Assembly: GCF_963576545.1 (NCBI RefSeq)
Contig: NC_083649.1
Location: forward strand, 7,531,406 to 7,595,405
Direction of reading: 5' to 3'
From: Limanda limanda
Lineage: Eukaryota > Chordata > Actinopteri > Pleuronectiformes > Pleuronectidae
Length of the DNA stretch: 64,000 nucleotides
Shown piece by piece: positions 28,401-44,827 of this stretch (its first letter is position 1; every line of letters starts with the position of its first letter). Position numbers and translations under genes: made by a program. The notes below the pieces were generated by a model. That model made no database searches, was not told where the DNA came from, and saw nothing but the letters and a program-made list of their open reading frames with translations.

Positions 28401-31400
28401 CCGGTGTAGAAAATGTGATCGAAGCGCTGGCGCAGCAGCTCCTGGGTTTCTGGCACTCCTCCCGATACGACCGGGTACAGCTCCTGACACACGGGCAGAA
28501 AGACACAGTCAGGTGTCACCAAGCTGCAAGTGCTAGAAGAAGCACCTTGAATGTCTTTGTGGCGGTTGGGCAGTTTTTACAAAGTCTCAAGTTGTGCATT
28601 TCATAGTAAACTAGTTTCATTAGGGCTCTCACCCCAGTGTGGTTACAGATTTACTCTTTTGCAACTGAGGAGCTGTCTTTTCTAATTCTGCTTTTTAGAT
28701 TTGCAGATAATCAACGGGAATGGAGATGCTGTTTATTCGAACATTATAAAAGCTAAATAAATGTTTTCTTTGTACAGTATGCATCACTGCCAATATACCA
28801 TGAAAATAATGAGTTAGCTACTAGATAAGTACTCCTGATTATCAGGATCATCAAACTTTTTACATGTTTGTACAACGTGATCTTCTTAAGAAACAACAAC
28901 AGTGTCTTGCTTCACTAGGATGAATGTTGGTGCTTGTTACCCTGACGTTACAGAATCCATCCTTACTTTGTCGATGTAAAGTGGCAGCAGGTCCTCCATG
29001 AGCTTTGCGGTGTGAACACAGACCTCAGAGGGCTTAATGACGACTGCATTTCCTGCACAGGAAAATGACAAACACAACAGATAAGACAAGAAGCTCAAAG
29101 TTTGTCTTTACCTTGTGAGTCTGCACAAATTCAATATGAAATGTGTTTATGTCAGTAGATTGGCCTCATCAAACTTTCCAGGGTGGTGTCAAGGGCAAGC
29201 AAAAAAGACAAGAAAAACCACCTTGACCCAACTCTTGGGATGTTGCAAGGAAAAAATGCCTCAAATATCACGTCTGCATCCCACAGCCCTTTCCTGCTTC
29301 ATCAACAGCATCCACCCAGGGTACTGTCAATTCACCGAAGTACACAACGTGCAGTGTTGGACCAGTATAATTGTAAAACTGGCGTGACGATTAACCACTT
29401 GATGCTTGAATAAACTTCTAGAGGGGTTTGCTTATGAGTGGGTTGATAAATCAAACATTAGATAAAGATTAACCACAGTGTTCACAAATGCTGGAGGAAA
29501 CGATTGCCTGATATCATGTTGAGAGTTAAAGAGAGGTCTGACAAACACGGTCAAAGACTTGTGTTGCTTAAGTTCAGTTCTTCCTGTGTTTGCTGTTATT
29601 CGGGTAATTGAAAATAGAGCAGCGATTGTTCACATGTTTCCATATTGCTGCTGTATTCTGGTGGAACCCAATCAGTTAAATTCTGCTCATTGTGCAACTT
29701 GCAGAAACTCACCTTTAGTAAACCATTCTGGACCTGACGGTGTATTTGCATGTTTAAGAATATCTAATATCTAAACTTAAAAATGGGCTGAATCTAGCTT
29801 ATAAGTCTGGTGATAGCGACATGATCTTTATCCTGCATTTGTCAACAAATCAAGGGAAATTACTTATCACCTACTGAGCTGTTATTATCCTTCATGTTAG
29901 ATCTGATTCTGCAGCGGAGCTAAGAGCAAAGTCTGTGCTCTGCAAACACGCGCTGGATATGTTAGAGTTCATTCTCATTCTCTAAAAACAGGAACAAATG
30001 AACCATCTACCTGCAGCAGCTCTATTTATGACTATTATGTAGAACGATCACTACGGACAAGCATCACAAAAGACATAGGAGCCACTAAAGAATGAGACTA
30101 AAGACTGTTAGGATACTGCAGTGTCATGCTAAACTGTAGCAAGCAAACACTCAGCGCTGAGGTTTGCATCACAAAGTGCTCGGGGCTGAGCCAAGACACT
30201 GGATTCAGAGCAGAGGTCGGCCTCTGAGACAATCAGGAATTATTCACAGGTTCACTCATTATCTGGGAGCGGGGTGATTCACTCAGAGATAAACGTTGCC
30301 CTTTGAGATGTTCACATATGCAATCACACCGTAACCACTCATGAGGACACACACCCACAAAATACATAACTCACACCTCTATCATGCATAGAGTAGAGAA
30401 GAGTTCACAGAGTGACCTTTGACCCACTCTGATCAGAGGCAAAAGGGAAAAGAAAGACGGTTGCGTAACGTCAGGATAAAAAAAAGGAACTTGAGTGGTT
30501 GTGATCACAAGATGAGGAAAATGAACAGGACTGACAAATTAGTGTTATAACAAATAATTGAGGTTATGATTTCATCTCTGTCTGTTGGATTGTTTGAGTG
30601 TCAGCAGGATTATGAACAAAACTTGTTGGAAGGATTCAACAAAGAGAAGAACCAATTAAATCAGCTCTAGAGGGAATGATCTAGTAGTTTGACCCCTTGT
30701 GCTATTCGGGGTAATCAGGAAAATGTTGGTGTTTGCAAATCTTGCATCAGAGTTTCAAAATGAAACTGCGACATTGTGCATCATGGCTGCACAAACACGT
30801 CCCTTCACAAAGTCCATCACAGGGGGAAACGACGATATCAGACAGAAATGTGAACGCTGCCCTTGATACGTCACACAACCGCTTCCCTTTCACCCACTCC
30901 ACAAACACACACACACACACACAGACACACACATGCAACAGTACCAGCAGCAATGGCTCCAATGAGTGGTTGGATGGTGACAGCCCACGGGTAGTTCCAG
31001 GCCCCGATGATCAGCACCACTCCCAGCGGCTCCGGCTTGATGTAGACGGTGTCGGAGATGATCAACAGGTTCTTCTCCACTTTGCGAGGGGCTGTCCACT
31101 CCTTCAGCTTCCTGATGGCCAGGTTGATCTCCCCTTCCAGACCCACGGTCTCAAACAGCTGCGTCCCCGCCTCACTCTGATGGGATGAAAGCAGCAACAC
31201 GTCGTCTGTGGACTCGGAGAAAGTCTTCCCAAATGTCTGAGCTTACCTCTTACCTCATGATCAAAGTTTCTGTTAAATCCCTTGAGGATATTTTAACCTT
31301 TTACTGCACGTTTAGCTTGTTTTGCACTCTTCCTCTGATACCTTCTTTGTTCGCATTCATAGATTCTTCTTTTTTTAATAACTCTTAATTTAACATATCT

Positions 31401-32134
31401 TTAAGTCAAACATTGGATGACTCACGCCTTAATTTTGAGTTGGTGAACTGTGTAAACAACAGAAACACCAGTGTGGGACTACACTAGGGGGCTCAGCTAT
31501 TTCCACATATAACTGTTTAACAGATACATTTGGTTCCTTCTCTTTTGGTTTCTCCTAAATCTAGAACGCCTGGAGGAGAAATGTTCACATGTCTCAGCCT
31601 GGTTTGCAATCTAAAGGAATTCTCCCGGCAGAGAGAGAGACCCTGTAACCCCCTTTTCAATGTGCACTAGCTACAGCATGCGTGAAACACGTAATAATGG
31701 TGAACTAAGCAGTAATCGTTATGTCTGGTCTTTACGTGCGGCTGCTGTGTCATTATAGCATCTTTCTGGTCACTTATGCCCCAAGGGCAAACTCCTCCCC
31801 ACCCTCACTACAGCATGCGGCATCACGAAACATTATGACCTAACAGCCTAAAGCTATTTCAAACCAAAAACATCTAAAAGTCTAAAACAACAGACTCAAA
31901 ACCCACTTCTTAGTTGTATTCCAAAGCTTTACCAGAGATTAAATAGTTGATTATGCTGTAATCCCAGCTCACCTTATTGAGATCTTTCTTGGAGGCATCT
32001 GCAATCTCCTGCTGTCTCTCTGTGAATAACCGCTGGAGGTTCTTCAGCTGGCGGATGCGGTGCTCTAGAGATTTGGACCTGCCTGTTTCGAAGGCCTTCC
32101 TGGCACAAGCCACCGCCTGCTGCTCCCTGGACAT
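25430..32134 (-). CDS. aldh3a2: Fatty aldehyde dehydrogenase (ALDH3A2-like)
   Basis: NAD-dependent, ER-membrane-anchored oxidation of long-chain aliphatic aldehydes to fatty acids; the human orthologue is mutated in Sjogren-Larsson syndrome. Ten coding exons on minus: 32134-31973, 31176-30945, 29052-28967, 28483-28275, 28187-28070, 27416-27275, 27158-26992, 26875-26776, 26465-26227, 25444-25430. The model gives about 489 residues (human 485). Motifs are [16 protein letters not shown], the catalytic base in TLELGGKSP (about E210), the nucleophile in [11 protein letters not shown] (about C244), [10 protein letters not shown], and LPFGGVG with [10 protein letters not shown]. The end holds a hydrophobic anchor ([17 protein letters not shown] region), as in ALDH3A2. 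The terminal exon adds only four residues (IYLL). A non-coding first exon ends at 33658, and the ATG lies directly after an acceptor. An ALDH3B identity is less likely because of the membrane anchor. Confidence 0.92.
26125..26226 (-). other. Possible alternative C-terminus of aldh3a2 by intron read-through
   Basis: If the donor at 26226 (AAG|gtgggt) is not used, the frame stays open for about 33 further residues to a stop at 26125. The extension begins [15 protein letters not shown]. Mammalian ALDH3A2 also makes C-terminal variants that differ in organelle targeting, so this may be a real isoform; no direct support is visible. Confidence 0.35.
30905..30934 (-). repeat. (TG)n tract 10 nt past an aldh3a2 splice donor
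   Basis: The (CA)n run on plus becomes UG repeats in the aldh3a2 pre-mRNA, starting about ten bases after the donor of the second coding exon (30945). Confidence 0.8.
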
Positions 32135-32764
32135 CCTGGCACCAAAGTAAAAAGGACAACATAGTTTTATTTCAGCAGTTTCTAAAAGGTGCTAAAAGGT
32201 GGGGGGTGGACCTCAGGATTAGATTCAGGGGGCTTTTATTTTCTAAACAAATATATATGATTATATATATGATACATTTCATCACTGTGTGACTACTAGA
32301 CATGTGCATCTTGACTCACCTCATTAATAATACACATCGTTGACATAAGAGTCCATTAAACATCCATTAACTGCGTATGAGTGCTTTGAGTGTAGCACTA
32401 TCAGACCAGGAACTTTATCCTTATTTATACTGATACACTGCAGGTAGCACGTGCTTGCTAGCTATTTATCTAATAGATTAAACCAGCGACCACACCTGTT
32501 TAACACGACTGTACAACAAACAATACAAGAATATACAGTCTTACATCAGAATTGAAATATTAACTGTATTATTATGTAAACAATGGGGTAAAGTACGTGA
32601 AAAGGTTTGTATTTGAAGGTCAAGTCGAATCAATCATTCAATTGAAGATGGATTTTAATCAGAGTTAATCAGAGTTTGTTTAAACCCAGCCCTATGTCCA
32701 GTCGGCTCTTAAGACATCAGGAAATTCTGACTCTGAATTAAATAAAAACAGATTCAAATATAAA

Positions 32765-33090
32765 TCTGACACCAGTACGCACACTGAGATCGGTTCCAGA
32801 GGCTAAAACCTAAGGGAGCCTTTGCATTCCAGGCCCCAAGGCTCTGGACCAACCAGCCTGAAGAGATCAGGTCAGCTGACTCAGTGGAAGTCTTTTAAGT
32901 CCCTTCCTGAACCATTCTTTTATCACAGAGCCTTTCCTGAGTCTTAACTTTATTGTATAACTGTTTATTTAACCTGCTTTCTTCTAAACCTGATGTTTTA
33001 CGACCTGTCTGCTTTTCACTTGCAGCCTTTGTAACACATATTTTGAAAAGTGCTCTATAAATAAAGACTGTTATTATTATTATTATTACC
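32765..33090 (+). mobile_element. Non-LTR retrotransposon 3' end with (TTA)n tail
   Basis: Ends '...acacatattttgaaaagtgctctataaataaagactg(ttatta)n', the usual form of a fish LINE (L2/CR1-type) or derived SINE 3' end with a trinucleotide tail. It lies in the first intron of aldh3a2, in the opposite sense. The left edge is approximate. Confidence 0.55.
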
Positions 33091-33657
33091 CCTGAACCTC
33101 CAGAAAGAGTTGAGTGGACTCGAACCCTTCCACCCACCACCTCCTGCGGCAGTAGTGAGGAGATAATGGGGGAATTCTCATTCTTGGGGTCCTCTCCCTT
33201 TAAATTGGAGCTTTTCTCTGCACAGTTGTAAGTGTTATATAACGTCCCGAGATATTCAGCACAAAAGTTCATGTAACACAAGTACATGAGAATAAAGAGA
33301 GTGAAGGACAGCAGGTCACCTGAAGCCTGTTTTCGTGGAGCTGCAGGGAATGAGCTGTAAAATGAAACCACCATTACAATCACTAGTTCCCAGTTCAATG
33401 TCCACACAGACAAACACAGGCTGCAGGATAATGGAAGTTGATCGCACTGTATTTGCAGCGTCACTGTTCTGCACTATTCATAAATATCGTCCTGGTCTCG
33501 TTTATAGTCTGATCTAAGTTGTTTGTCTCTTTCCACCTCGGAGAAGCTGTTTATCGCTTCTCTTCGGGACATTGGTCCGGATCCTTCTCGGCTTTCAGCC
33601 GATTGATCTGAAACAACAGATTCATCAGCTCCGGTGCTTTTATTGTTTTTATCCTAC

Positions 33658-33830
33658 CTGAGTGGTTTGAGCTTCTGGAGATTCCTCTGGGTTCAGACGG
33701 GGAGATGGTCCGTAGGGCAGGAGCCGAGCTGTGACAGTTCCCCAGGAAAGGAGCTCCGCTTTCCCCGTTAGGTCACTCCCCCTCCGGGCAGGGGGCGGGA
33801 CCCACCCGGATGCAGCTAGCCGCTAGCAGC
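33658..33830 (-). promoter_or_regulatory. GC-rich promoter and non-coding first exon of aldh3a2
   Basis: A GC-rich block with a CCGCCCC (Sp1-type) box at about 33788-33800 on minus is followed by a likely first exon ending in the donor CACTCAG|gtaggat at 33658. No TATA box was seen, in keeping with a CpG-type promoter. The exact start is inferred. Confidence 0.55.
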
Positions 33831-33871
33831 GAGCCTTCTGGCATGACATAAAAGGAGGAGACTAAATAAAC

Positions 33872-36345
33872 TTAAGTAGATGATAAATAACCATGTAAAA
33901 CACCAAACATCCACATATAGATGATAAATAACGATATAAAACACTAAACAGCCAGAAATAGATGATAAATAACCATATAAAACTCCAAACATCCACATAT
34001 AGATGATAAATAACCATAGAAATTCCAAACATCCACATATAGATGATAAATAACCATAGAAATTCCAAGCATCCACATATAGATGATAAATAACCATATA
34101 AAACACTAAACAGCCAGAAATAGATGATAAATAACCATATAAAACTCCAAACATCCACAAATAGATGATAAATAACGATATAAAACACTAAACAGCCAGA
34201 AATAGATGATAAATAACCATATAAAACTCCAAACATCCACATATAGATGATAAATAACCATAGAAATTCCAAACATCCACATATAGATGATAAATAACCA
34301 TAGAAATTCCAAACATCCACATATAGATGATAAATAACCATATAAAACTCCAAACATCCACATATAGATGATAAATAACCATACAAATTCCAAATATCCA
34401 CAAATAGATGATAAATAACTATACAAACACCAAACCTCCACAAATAGATGATAAATAATGATATAAAACCCCAAACATCTACATATAGATAATAAATAAT
34501 GATATAAAACACCAAACATCCACAAATAGATGATACATAACCATATAAACTCCAAACATCCACATATAGATGCTAAATAACCATATAAAACTCCTAACAT
34601 CCACCAATAGATGATAAATAACCATATACAACTCCAAACATCCACATATAGATGATAAATAACCATACAAATTCCAAATATCCACATATAGATGATAAAT
34701 AACCATATATAACTCCAAACATCCACATATAGATGATAAATAACCATAGAAATTCCAAACATCCACATATAGATGATAAATAACCATATAAATTCCAAAC
34801 ATCCACATATAGATGATAAATAACCATATAAAACTCCAAACATCCACATATAGATGATAATTAACCATACAAATTCCAAATATCCACAAATAGATGATAA
34901 ATAACTATACAAACACCAAACCTCCACAAATAGATGATAAATAATGATATAAAACCCCAAACATCTACATATAGATAATAAATAACGATATAAAACACCA
35001 AACATCCACAAATAGATGATACATAACCATATAAACTCCAAACATCCACATATAGATGCTAAATAACCATATAAAACTCCTAACATCCACAAATAGATGA
35101 TAAATAACCATATACAACTCCAAACATCCACATATAGATGATAAATAACCATACAAATTCCAAACATCGACAAATAGATGATAAATAATGATATAAAACC
35201 CCAAACATCTAAATATAGATCATAAATAACGATATAAAACACTAAACATCCACAAATACATGATACATAACCATATAAACTCCAAACATCCACATATAGA
35301 TGATACATAACCACATAAATTCCAAACATCCACATATAGATGATAAATAACCATATATAACTCCAGACATCCACATATAGATGATAAATAACCATATATA
35401 ACTCCAGACATCCACATATAGATGATAAATAACCATATATAACACCAAACATCCACATATAGATGATAAATAACCATATATAACTCCAGACATCCACATA
35501 TAGATGATAACCATATAAAACTCAAAACATCCACATATAGATGATAAATAACCATAAAAAACACTAAACATGTGATGATAAATAACCATATAAAACACTA
35601 AACAGCCAGAAATAGATGATAAATAACCATATAAAACTCCAAACATCCACATATAGATGATAAATAACCATATAGAACTCCAAACATCCACATATAGATG
35701 ATAAATAAACCATATAAAACACTAAACATCCACAAATAGATGATAAATAACCATATAAAACTCCAAACATCCACATATAGATGATAAATAACCATATAAA
35801 ACACTAAACATGTGATGATAAATAACCATATAAAACACTAAACAGCCAGAAATAGATGATAAATAACCATATAAAACTCCAAACATCCACATATAGATGA
35901 TAAATAACCATATAAAACTCCAAATATCCACATAAAGATGATAAATAACCATATAAAACACTAAACATCCACAAATAGATGATAAATAACCATATAAACT
36001 CCCAACATCCACATATAGATAATAAATAACGATATAAAACACCAAACATCCACATATAGATGATAAATAACCATATAAAACTCCAAACATCCACATATAG
36101 ATGATAAATAAACCATATAAAACACTAAACATCCACAAATAGATGATAAATAACCATATAAAACTCCAAATATCCACATAAAGATGATAAATAACCATAT
36201 AAAACACTAAACATCCACAAATAGATGATAAATAACCATATAAACTCCCAACATCCACATATAGATAATAAATAACGATATAAAACACCAAACATCCACA
36301 AATAGATGATAAATAAACCATAGAAAACACTAAACATTCACAAAG
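33872..36345. repeat. 40-bp minisatellite, about 60 copies
   Basis: Array of a 40-bp unit (plus-strand core atccacatatagatgataaa, then taaccatataaaactccaaac). Higher-order structure is visible: the segment beginning near 34381 recurs near 34867 (offset about 486, some 12 units), and one near 36001 recurs about 246 bp on. Read on minus, the unit has no stop in any frame, giving overlapping frames up to 463 residues that cycle every 40 residues. The array begins about 50 bp beyond the aldh3a2 promoter block. Confidence 0.97.
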
Positions 36346-37727
<1,382 letters not shown>

Positions 37728-37919
37728 ATGGAAAGGTCATGAATATTTGGGTTGAAGAGGAAGCCGGACACTCGAGATGAGATGATGGGTGTCGATGCGT
37801 GATCAGGGAATAAGGAAATATGAAATGTGTAATAAACGTCCATTTCTGATTTGACCTTTGCTGTTTTAGCTAAATTCATAAATAATAAAATATACCGACT
37901 CTAAGTCAAACAAAATCTT

Positions 37920-41190
<3,271 letters not shown>

Positions 41191-41590
41191 GTACTTTATT
41201 CATCCCCGAAGGGAAATTAAGTCGTCATAGCAGCCGGTATATTTGAATACAATAAAATACAATACAGTAGAATAAAATAAAAAATATTGAGGTAGAAAGA
41301 ATAAAAAAACAGAAGCACAAGATAAAATAGGTAGATAAGGTGCAGTGGCAAGATGATAGTAATAGTACTGATGATGGTAATTTTATTTTTAGACGGTATA
41401 TAAAAATAGTACAGTATATATAGTATATAAAATAACATAATATATATTTATATATGATAGTAATTATACCAATATAATAGCAGTATATAGTAATAATGGC
41501 AGCAACAGTATATATAATAATAATAGTTATAGTGATATAATAATAATAATTATAACATGTACACATGTATAAATATGTGTGTGAATTAAA
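41191..41590 (-). mobile_element. Non-LTR retrotransposon 3' end preceding the (TCTA)n tail
   Basis: On minus, AATTTCCCTTCGGGGATGAA TAAAGTAC is followed by (TCTA)n. This is a very common 3' terminus of fish LINEs and derived SINEs. The adjoining 41225-41580 is AT-rich with trinucleotide-like runs and may be the same element's 3'UTR; its limit is uncertain. Confidence 0.6.
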
Positions 41591-41890
41591 GCCCTTATGA
41601 TATGTTTCCTTCTGTTTATTTGTTATTATTGTGGAGATTTTAAGCGACACATCACTTCAGATTACCTGGAGGATGTCAGAGATGTGACCTGGCACCACAT
41701 GCTGCACGCCAGGACAAGAGTCCATAGGTTCAAGTGGCACATTAACGGGTCTTCGGGGATCGGACAGACACCTATTAGCCGTGCTGCCACTAATAGGTGA
41801 AGGACACATCAAAGACACGCGCTGGGGTGCGGTTCGGTGCGGGGTGGGGGGTGGGGGGGGTTGGGGGTCGTTCTTGTCTGTCAAGCAAAG

Positions 41891-41897
41891 TATAAAA
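41891..41897 (+). promoter_or_regulatory. TATA box of sebox
   Basis: TATAAAA lies 105 bp before the sebox ATG, with transcription expected to begin near 41920. No competing start signal was seen. Confidence 0.6.
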
Positions 41898-41995
41898 ACC
41901 TTTAGAGCCACATGCGTCCTCACCAGTGCCAAGGAGACCTGCGGGGACATACCTGCTCCTTCTCTTTGTGCTTCAACCCCAGAGAAGAAACTAAA

Positions 41996-43702
41996 ATGGC
42001 ATTTGGTTTGGATTTTAACTGCACTAACGCGTCTGAGATGCATTCGTTTTACCCGGGACACTATTGGCCCACTTCAGGCCTGGATGTAAACAACATCGAC
42101 GAGGATTACGCACAGGAGCCAAAGCGAGGTGAGTGACTCAAAAACTTAATTTCAAAACTGGTTCAGGCACCAGAGATAGTAATTATATACAGTATGTGTT
42201 GTGCTTTAATAATATACATGTTACAGTTTGTAACGTTTAGTCTAATCCACTATCCTTGTGTGCCAAGTTGTGCCAAGTTGTGCCAAGTTGTGCCAAGTTG
42301 TGCCAAGTTGTTCCAAGTTGTGCCAATTCACCTTTCTGCATCCTAAATCGGTGTTTAATCCTAATTCAGAGATGATGAAAGCTATTAAATACAATAACTG
42401 TTATCTAACATGTTGTTATCCCCCTCCAGTCCGTCATGAGGCCCCCCACAGGCCGGGCTCGGAGACCCAGCGCCGCCGGAAGCGCACGACCTTCAGCAAG
42501 GCGCAGGTGAGCGAGCTGGAGACGGCCTTCTCCATCACTCACTACCCGGACATCCAGATGAAGGAGTCCCTCGCCTCAGTCACTGGACTCCCAGAGTCCA
42601 AGATCCAGGTAAGACTAATCCGCAACACCTCATATGCGTAATCTTGGATAAGCACTTCCCCTGCGTAACTTTGGATGAGCCCCACTGTTGCATTAGAAGT
42701 AACTTAAATTCTCTTTCTCTCTCTCAACAGGTCTGGTTTCAAAATAGACGTGCACGCTATTTCAAGAGCAAGAAGCCATCCAGAGCGATCCCACCATGCA
42801 CCACTGGACCGGGACCCTTCACGCAGATCCCGGGCTCCATCACATCGCTGCCTCCTGCTTTCTCCCCCACATCGAGCCTTCCGTTTCCCGGGTACCATGC
42901 TCAGAGTTCACCCAGCCTCCCGTCTCCTCCCGGGTACCATGCTCAGAGTTCACCCAGCCTCCCATATCCTCCCGGGTACCATGCTCAGAGTTCACCCAGC
43001 CTCCCATCTCCTCCCGGGTACCATGCTCAGAGTTCACCCAGCCTCCCGTCTCCTCCCGGGTACCATGCTCAGAGTTCACCCAGCCTCCCGTCTCCTCCCG
43101 GGTACCATGCTCAGAGTTCACCCAGCCTCCCATCTCCTCCCGGGTACCATGCTCAGAGTTCACCGAGCCTCCCATCTCCTCCCGGGTACCATGCTCAGAG
43201 TTCACCCAGCCTCCCGTCTCCTCCCGGGTACCATGCTCAGAGTTCACCCAGCCTCCCATCTCCTCCCTGGTACCCTGCTCCCAGTCTACCCCAGTCCACC
43301 CGGCTCTGCACCATCCCGGGGGGTCCGGCCATGTCCCTGCACGCCCCCACATCTCCCATCGCCGCAGACCCAGCTCCTCAGGACCATCACTACCAGACCC
43401 CGGACTTCACAGACTCCAGCCTCTTCGCGTTGCCCCCCGGGGGGGTCGGTGAGTGGGACCTCACCGAGGAGGAGGCTTTCCTCGGGGGGTCACCGGGCTC
43501 CCAGCCCTCGGGCAGCCGCTGCGGTGCCGCCGCTCCTCCGCGACCCGGAACCGGCGTCCCGGGTCCGCACCACCACCGGAGCTCCTGCAGCACCGAGCCG
43601 GCCCCGGTCGACCTGTCCGACCTGGGCCTCCACGACCTGGGCGACTTCAACCTGTCCGATCTGGAGATTTCTGCAGCTATGATCGATTATCTCCTGGGGT
43701 GA
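41996..43702 (+). CDS. sebox: Sebox/Mezzo paired-like homeobox transcription factor
   Basis: Nuclear DNA-binding protein; the zebrafish gene (mezzo) acts downstream of Nodal in mesendoderm, and mammalian SEBOX is a maternal-effect gene. Three coding exons (41996-42128, 42430-42608, 42731-43702) give 427 residues. The homeodomain is at about 59-118 ([12 protein letters not shown] ... [15 protein letters not shown]), with Gln at homeodomain position 50. The intron falls between homeodomain positions 46 and 47, a usual paired-like site. Residues about 157-282 are nine 14-residue repeats ([14 protein letters not shown]). The C-terminus is acidic/hydrophobic ([19 protein letters not shown]), like an activation domain. 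Identity rests on the homeodomain type and on vtn next door, since SEBOX flanks VTN in mammals. Mammalian SEBOX is much shorter (about 190). An AATAAA lies at 43814. A Mix/mxtx paralogue is the alternative. Confidence 0.85.
42260..42328. repeat. 10-bp tandem repeat in sebox intron 1
   Basis: Seven copies of gtgccaagtt, one with a substitution. Confidence 0.95.
42888..43265 (+). repeat. Coding 42-bp minisatellite in sebox exon 3
   Basis: Nine head-to-tail copies of a 42-bp unit (gggtaccatgctcagagttc, then acccagcctcccgtctcctccc) keep the sebox frame. Differences are few (cccgtc/cccatc, one tcccatatcc giving Tyr, one accgag). A tenth, degenerate unit encodes PWYPAPSLP. All three forward frames are open across the array. 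Confidence 0.97.
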
Positions 43703-43818
43703 TTGTTCGAATATTTAAGATGGCACTGTAATTAGAGTATTTATAATGGAAAGGAGTAGAAGAATATATGTAATGTAGAACTATACAGATGAGTGTATTA
43801 TAAGGAAATTACAAATAA

Positions 43819-43959
<141 letters not shown>

Positions 43960-44827
43960 TGATTTCTATAATTGTTTTATTTCTCCATCATTTTCAACGA
44001 ATCGCGTTGCAACATTTCCACCCTGAACATGTGTAGCCCAAGCCCAAAGACTCACTGAGAGTACTGCAGTCACACATAGGAGCGTTTACACTGGAAACCT
44101 GAGGCCATCATTCCAGCTGTGACATTATAAACTGTATAGTTACATTTAGTTTATGGTTAATACTCTGTATATGGGCAGTTAGCAGCGGTGGAAGTATTCA
44201 CATCCATTATTCAGTCTCAAATGCAGCAACACCGTGAAAATAGCTGAAATCAGATCAGCAGGGCCGTGCACAGACAATTCAGAGGCAGTTGTTTAAAGCT
44301 GCTTTTCAGATATTGAGGGGCTGTCTCTCAGCGATACGGGTCAACGCTCAACAAAAACATGTGATCTCTGAATTTATGCGTTACAAACCTGCCTCTGCCT
44401 GCTGCGATTTCTGAGTCGTTGTGAACTTGTCTGAGCTGAAGAATCTCCTGCTGCGTTGTTCATGTGTGAAAGGGAAACTCTGCTGACCCAGTTTTAAAAT
44501 TCATTAATTTTACCCCTCTGAAAATACAGATGCATGCTGTAGTACATCCTTTAATTACACGTTTATTAAAGTAACCAGACATGAGAATGTTTAATACTCA
44601 ATTACATCACAAAAAAATCTCTTGCCGTCATTTGTCCAGCAGCAAATTACTTATTACTGAGGAGGATTTGTCAACACAGGACCTCAGGGGACATTAGAGG
44701 GGTATTGTGAACAAAATGCATTAATATCAACAATAACTCACCTAATCATAAATTCATGCTGTAATTACTTTAAGACGAACTTGTATTTGAAACACAGAGA
44801 GGATTTCTATGTATTTCCTCAGGCAGC

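Noticed and set aside
32895..33464. 189-residue minus-strand frame in aldh3a2 intron 1
   Set aside because: Covers the LINE 3' end and its (TTA)n tail; composition is chance.
34106..35497. 463-residue minus-strand open frame
   Set aside because: It runs entirely through the 40-bp minisatellite and cycles every 40 residues; equivalent frames exist in the other two minus frames. No start context, splice context or family resemblance.
41225..41650. 141-residue minus-strand Ile/Tyr-rich frame
   Set aside because: AT-rich sequence beside the LINE tail; no domain.
42750..43682. 310- and 218-residue alternative plus frames over sebox exon 3
   Set aside because: They follow from the 42-bp coding repeat lacking stops in any forward frame. 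Frame 42731-43702 continues the homeodomain and is the real one.
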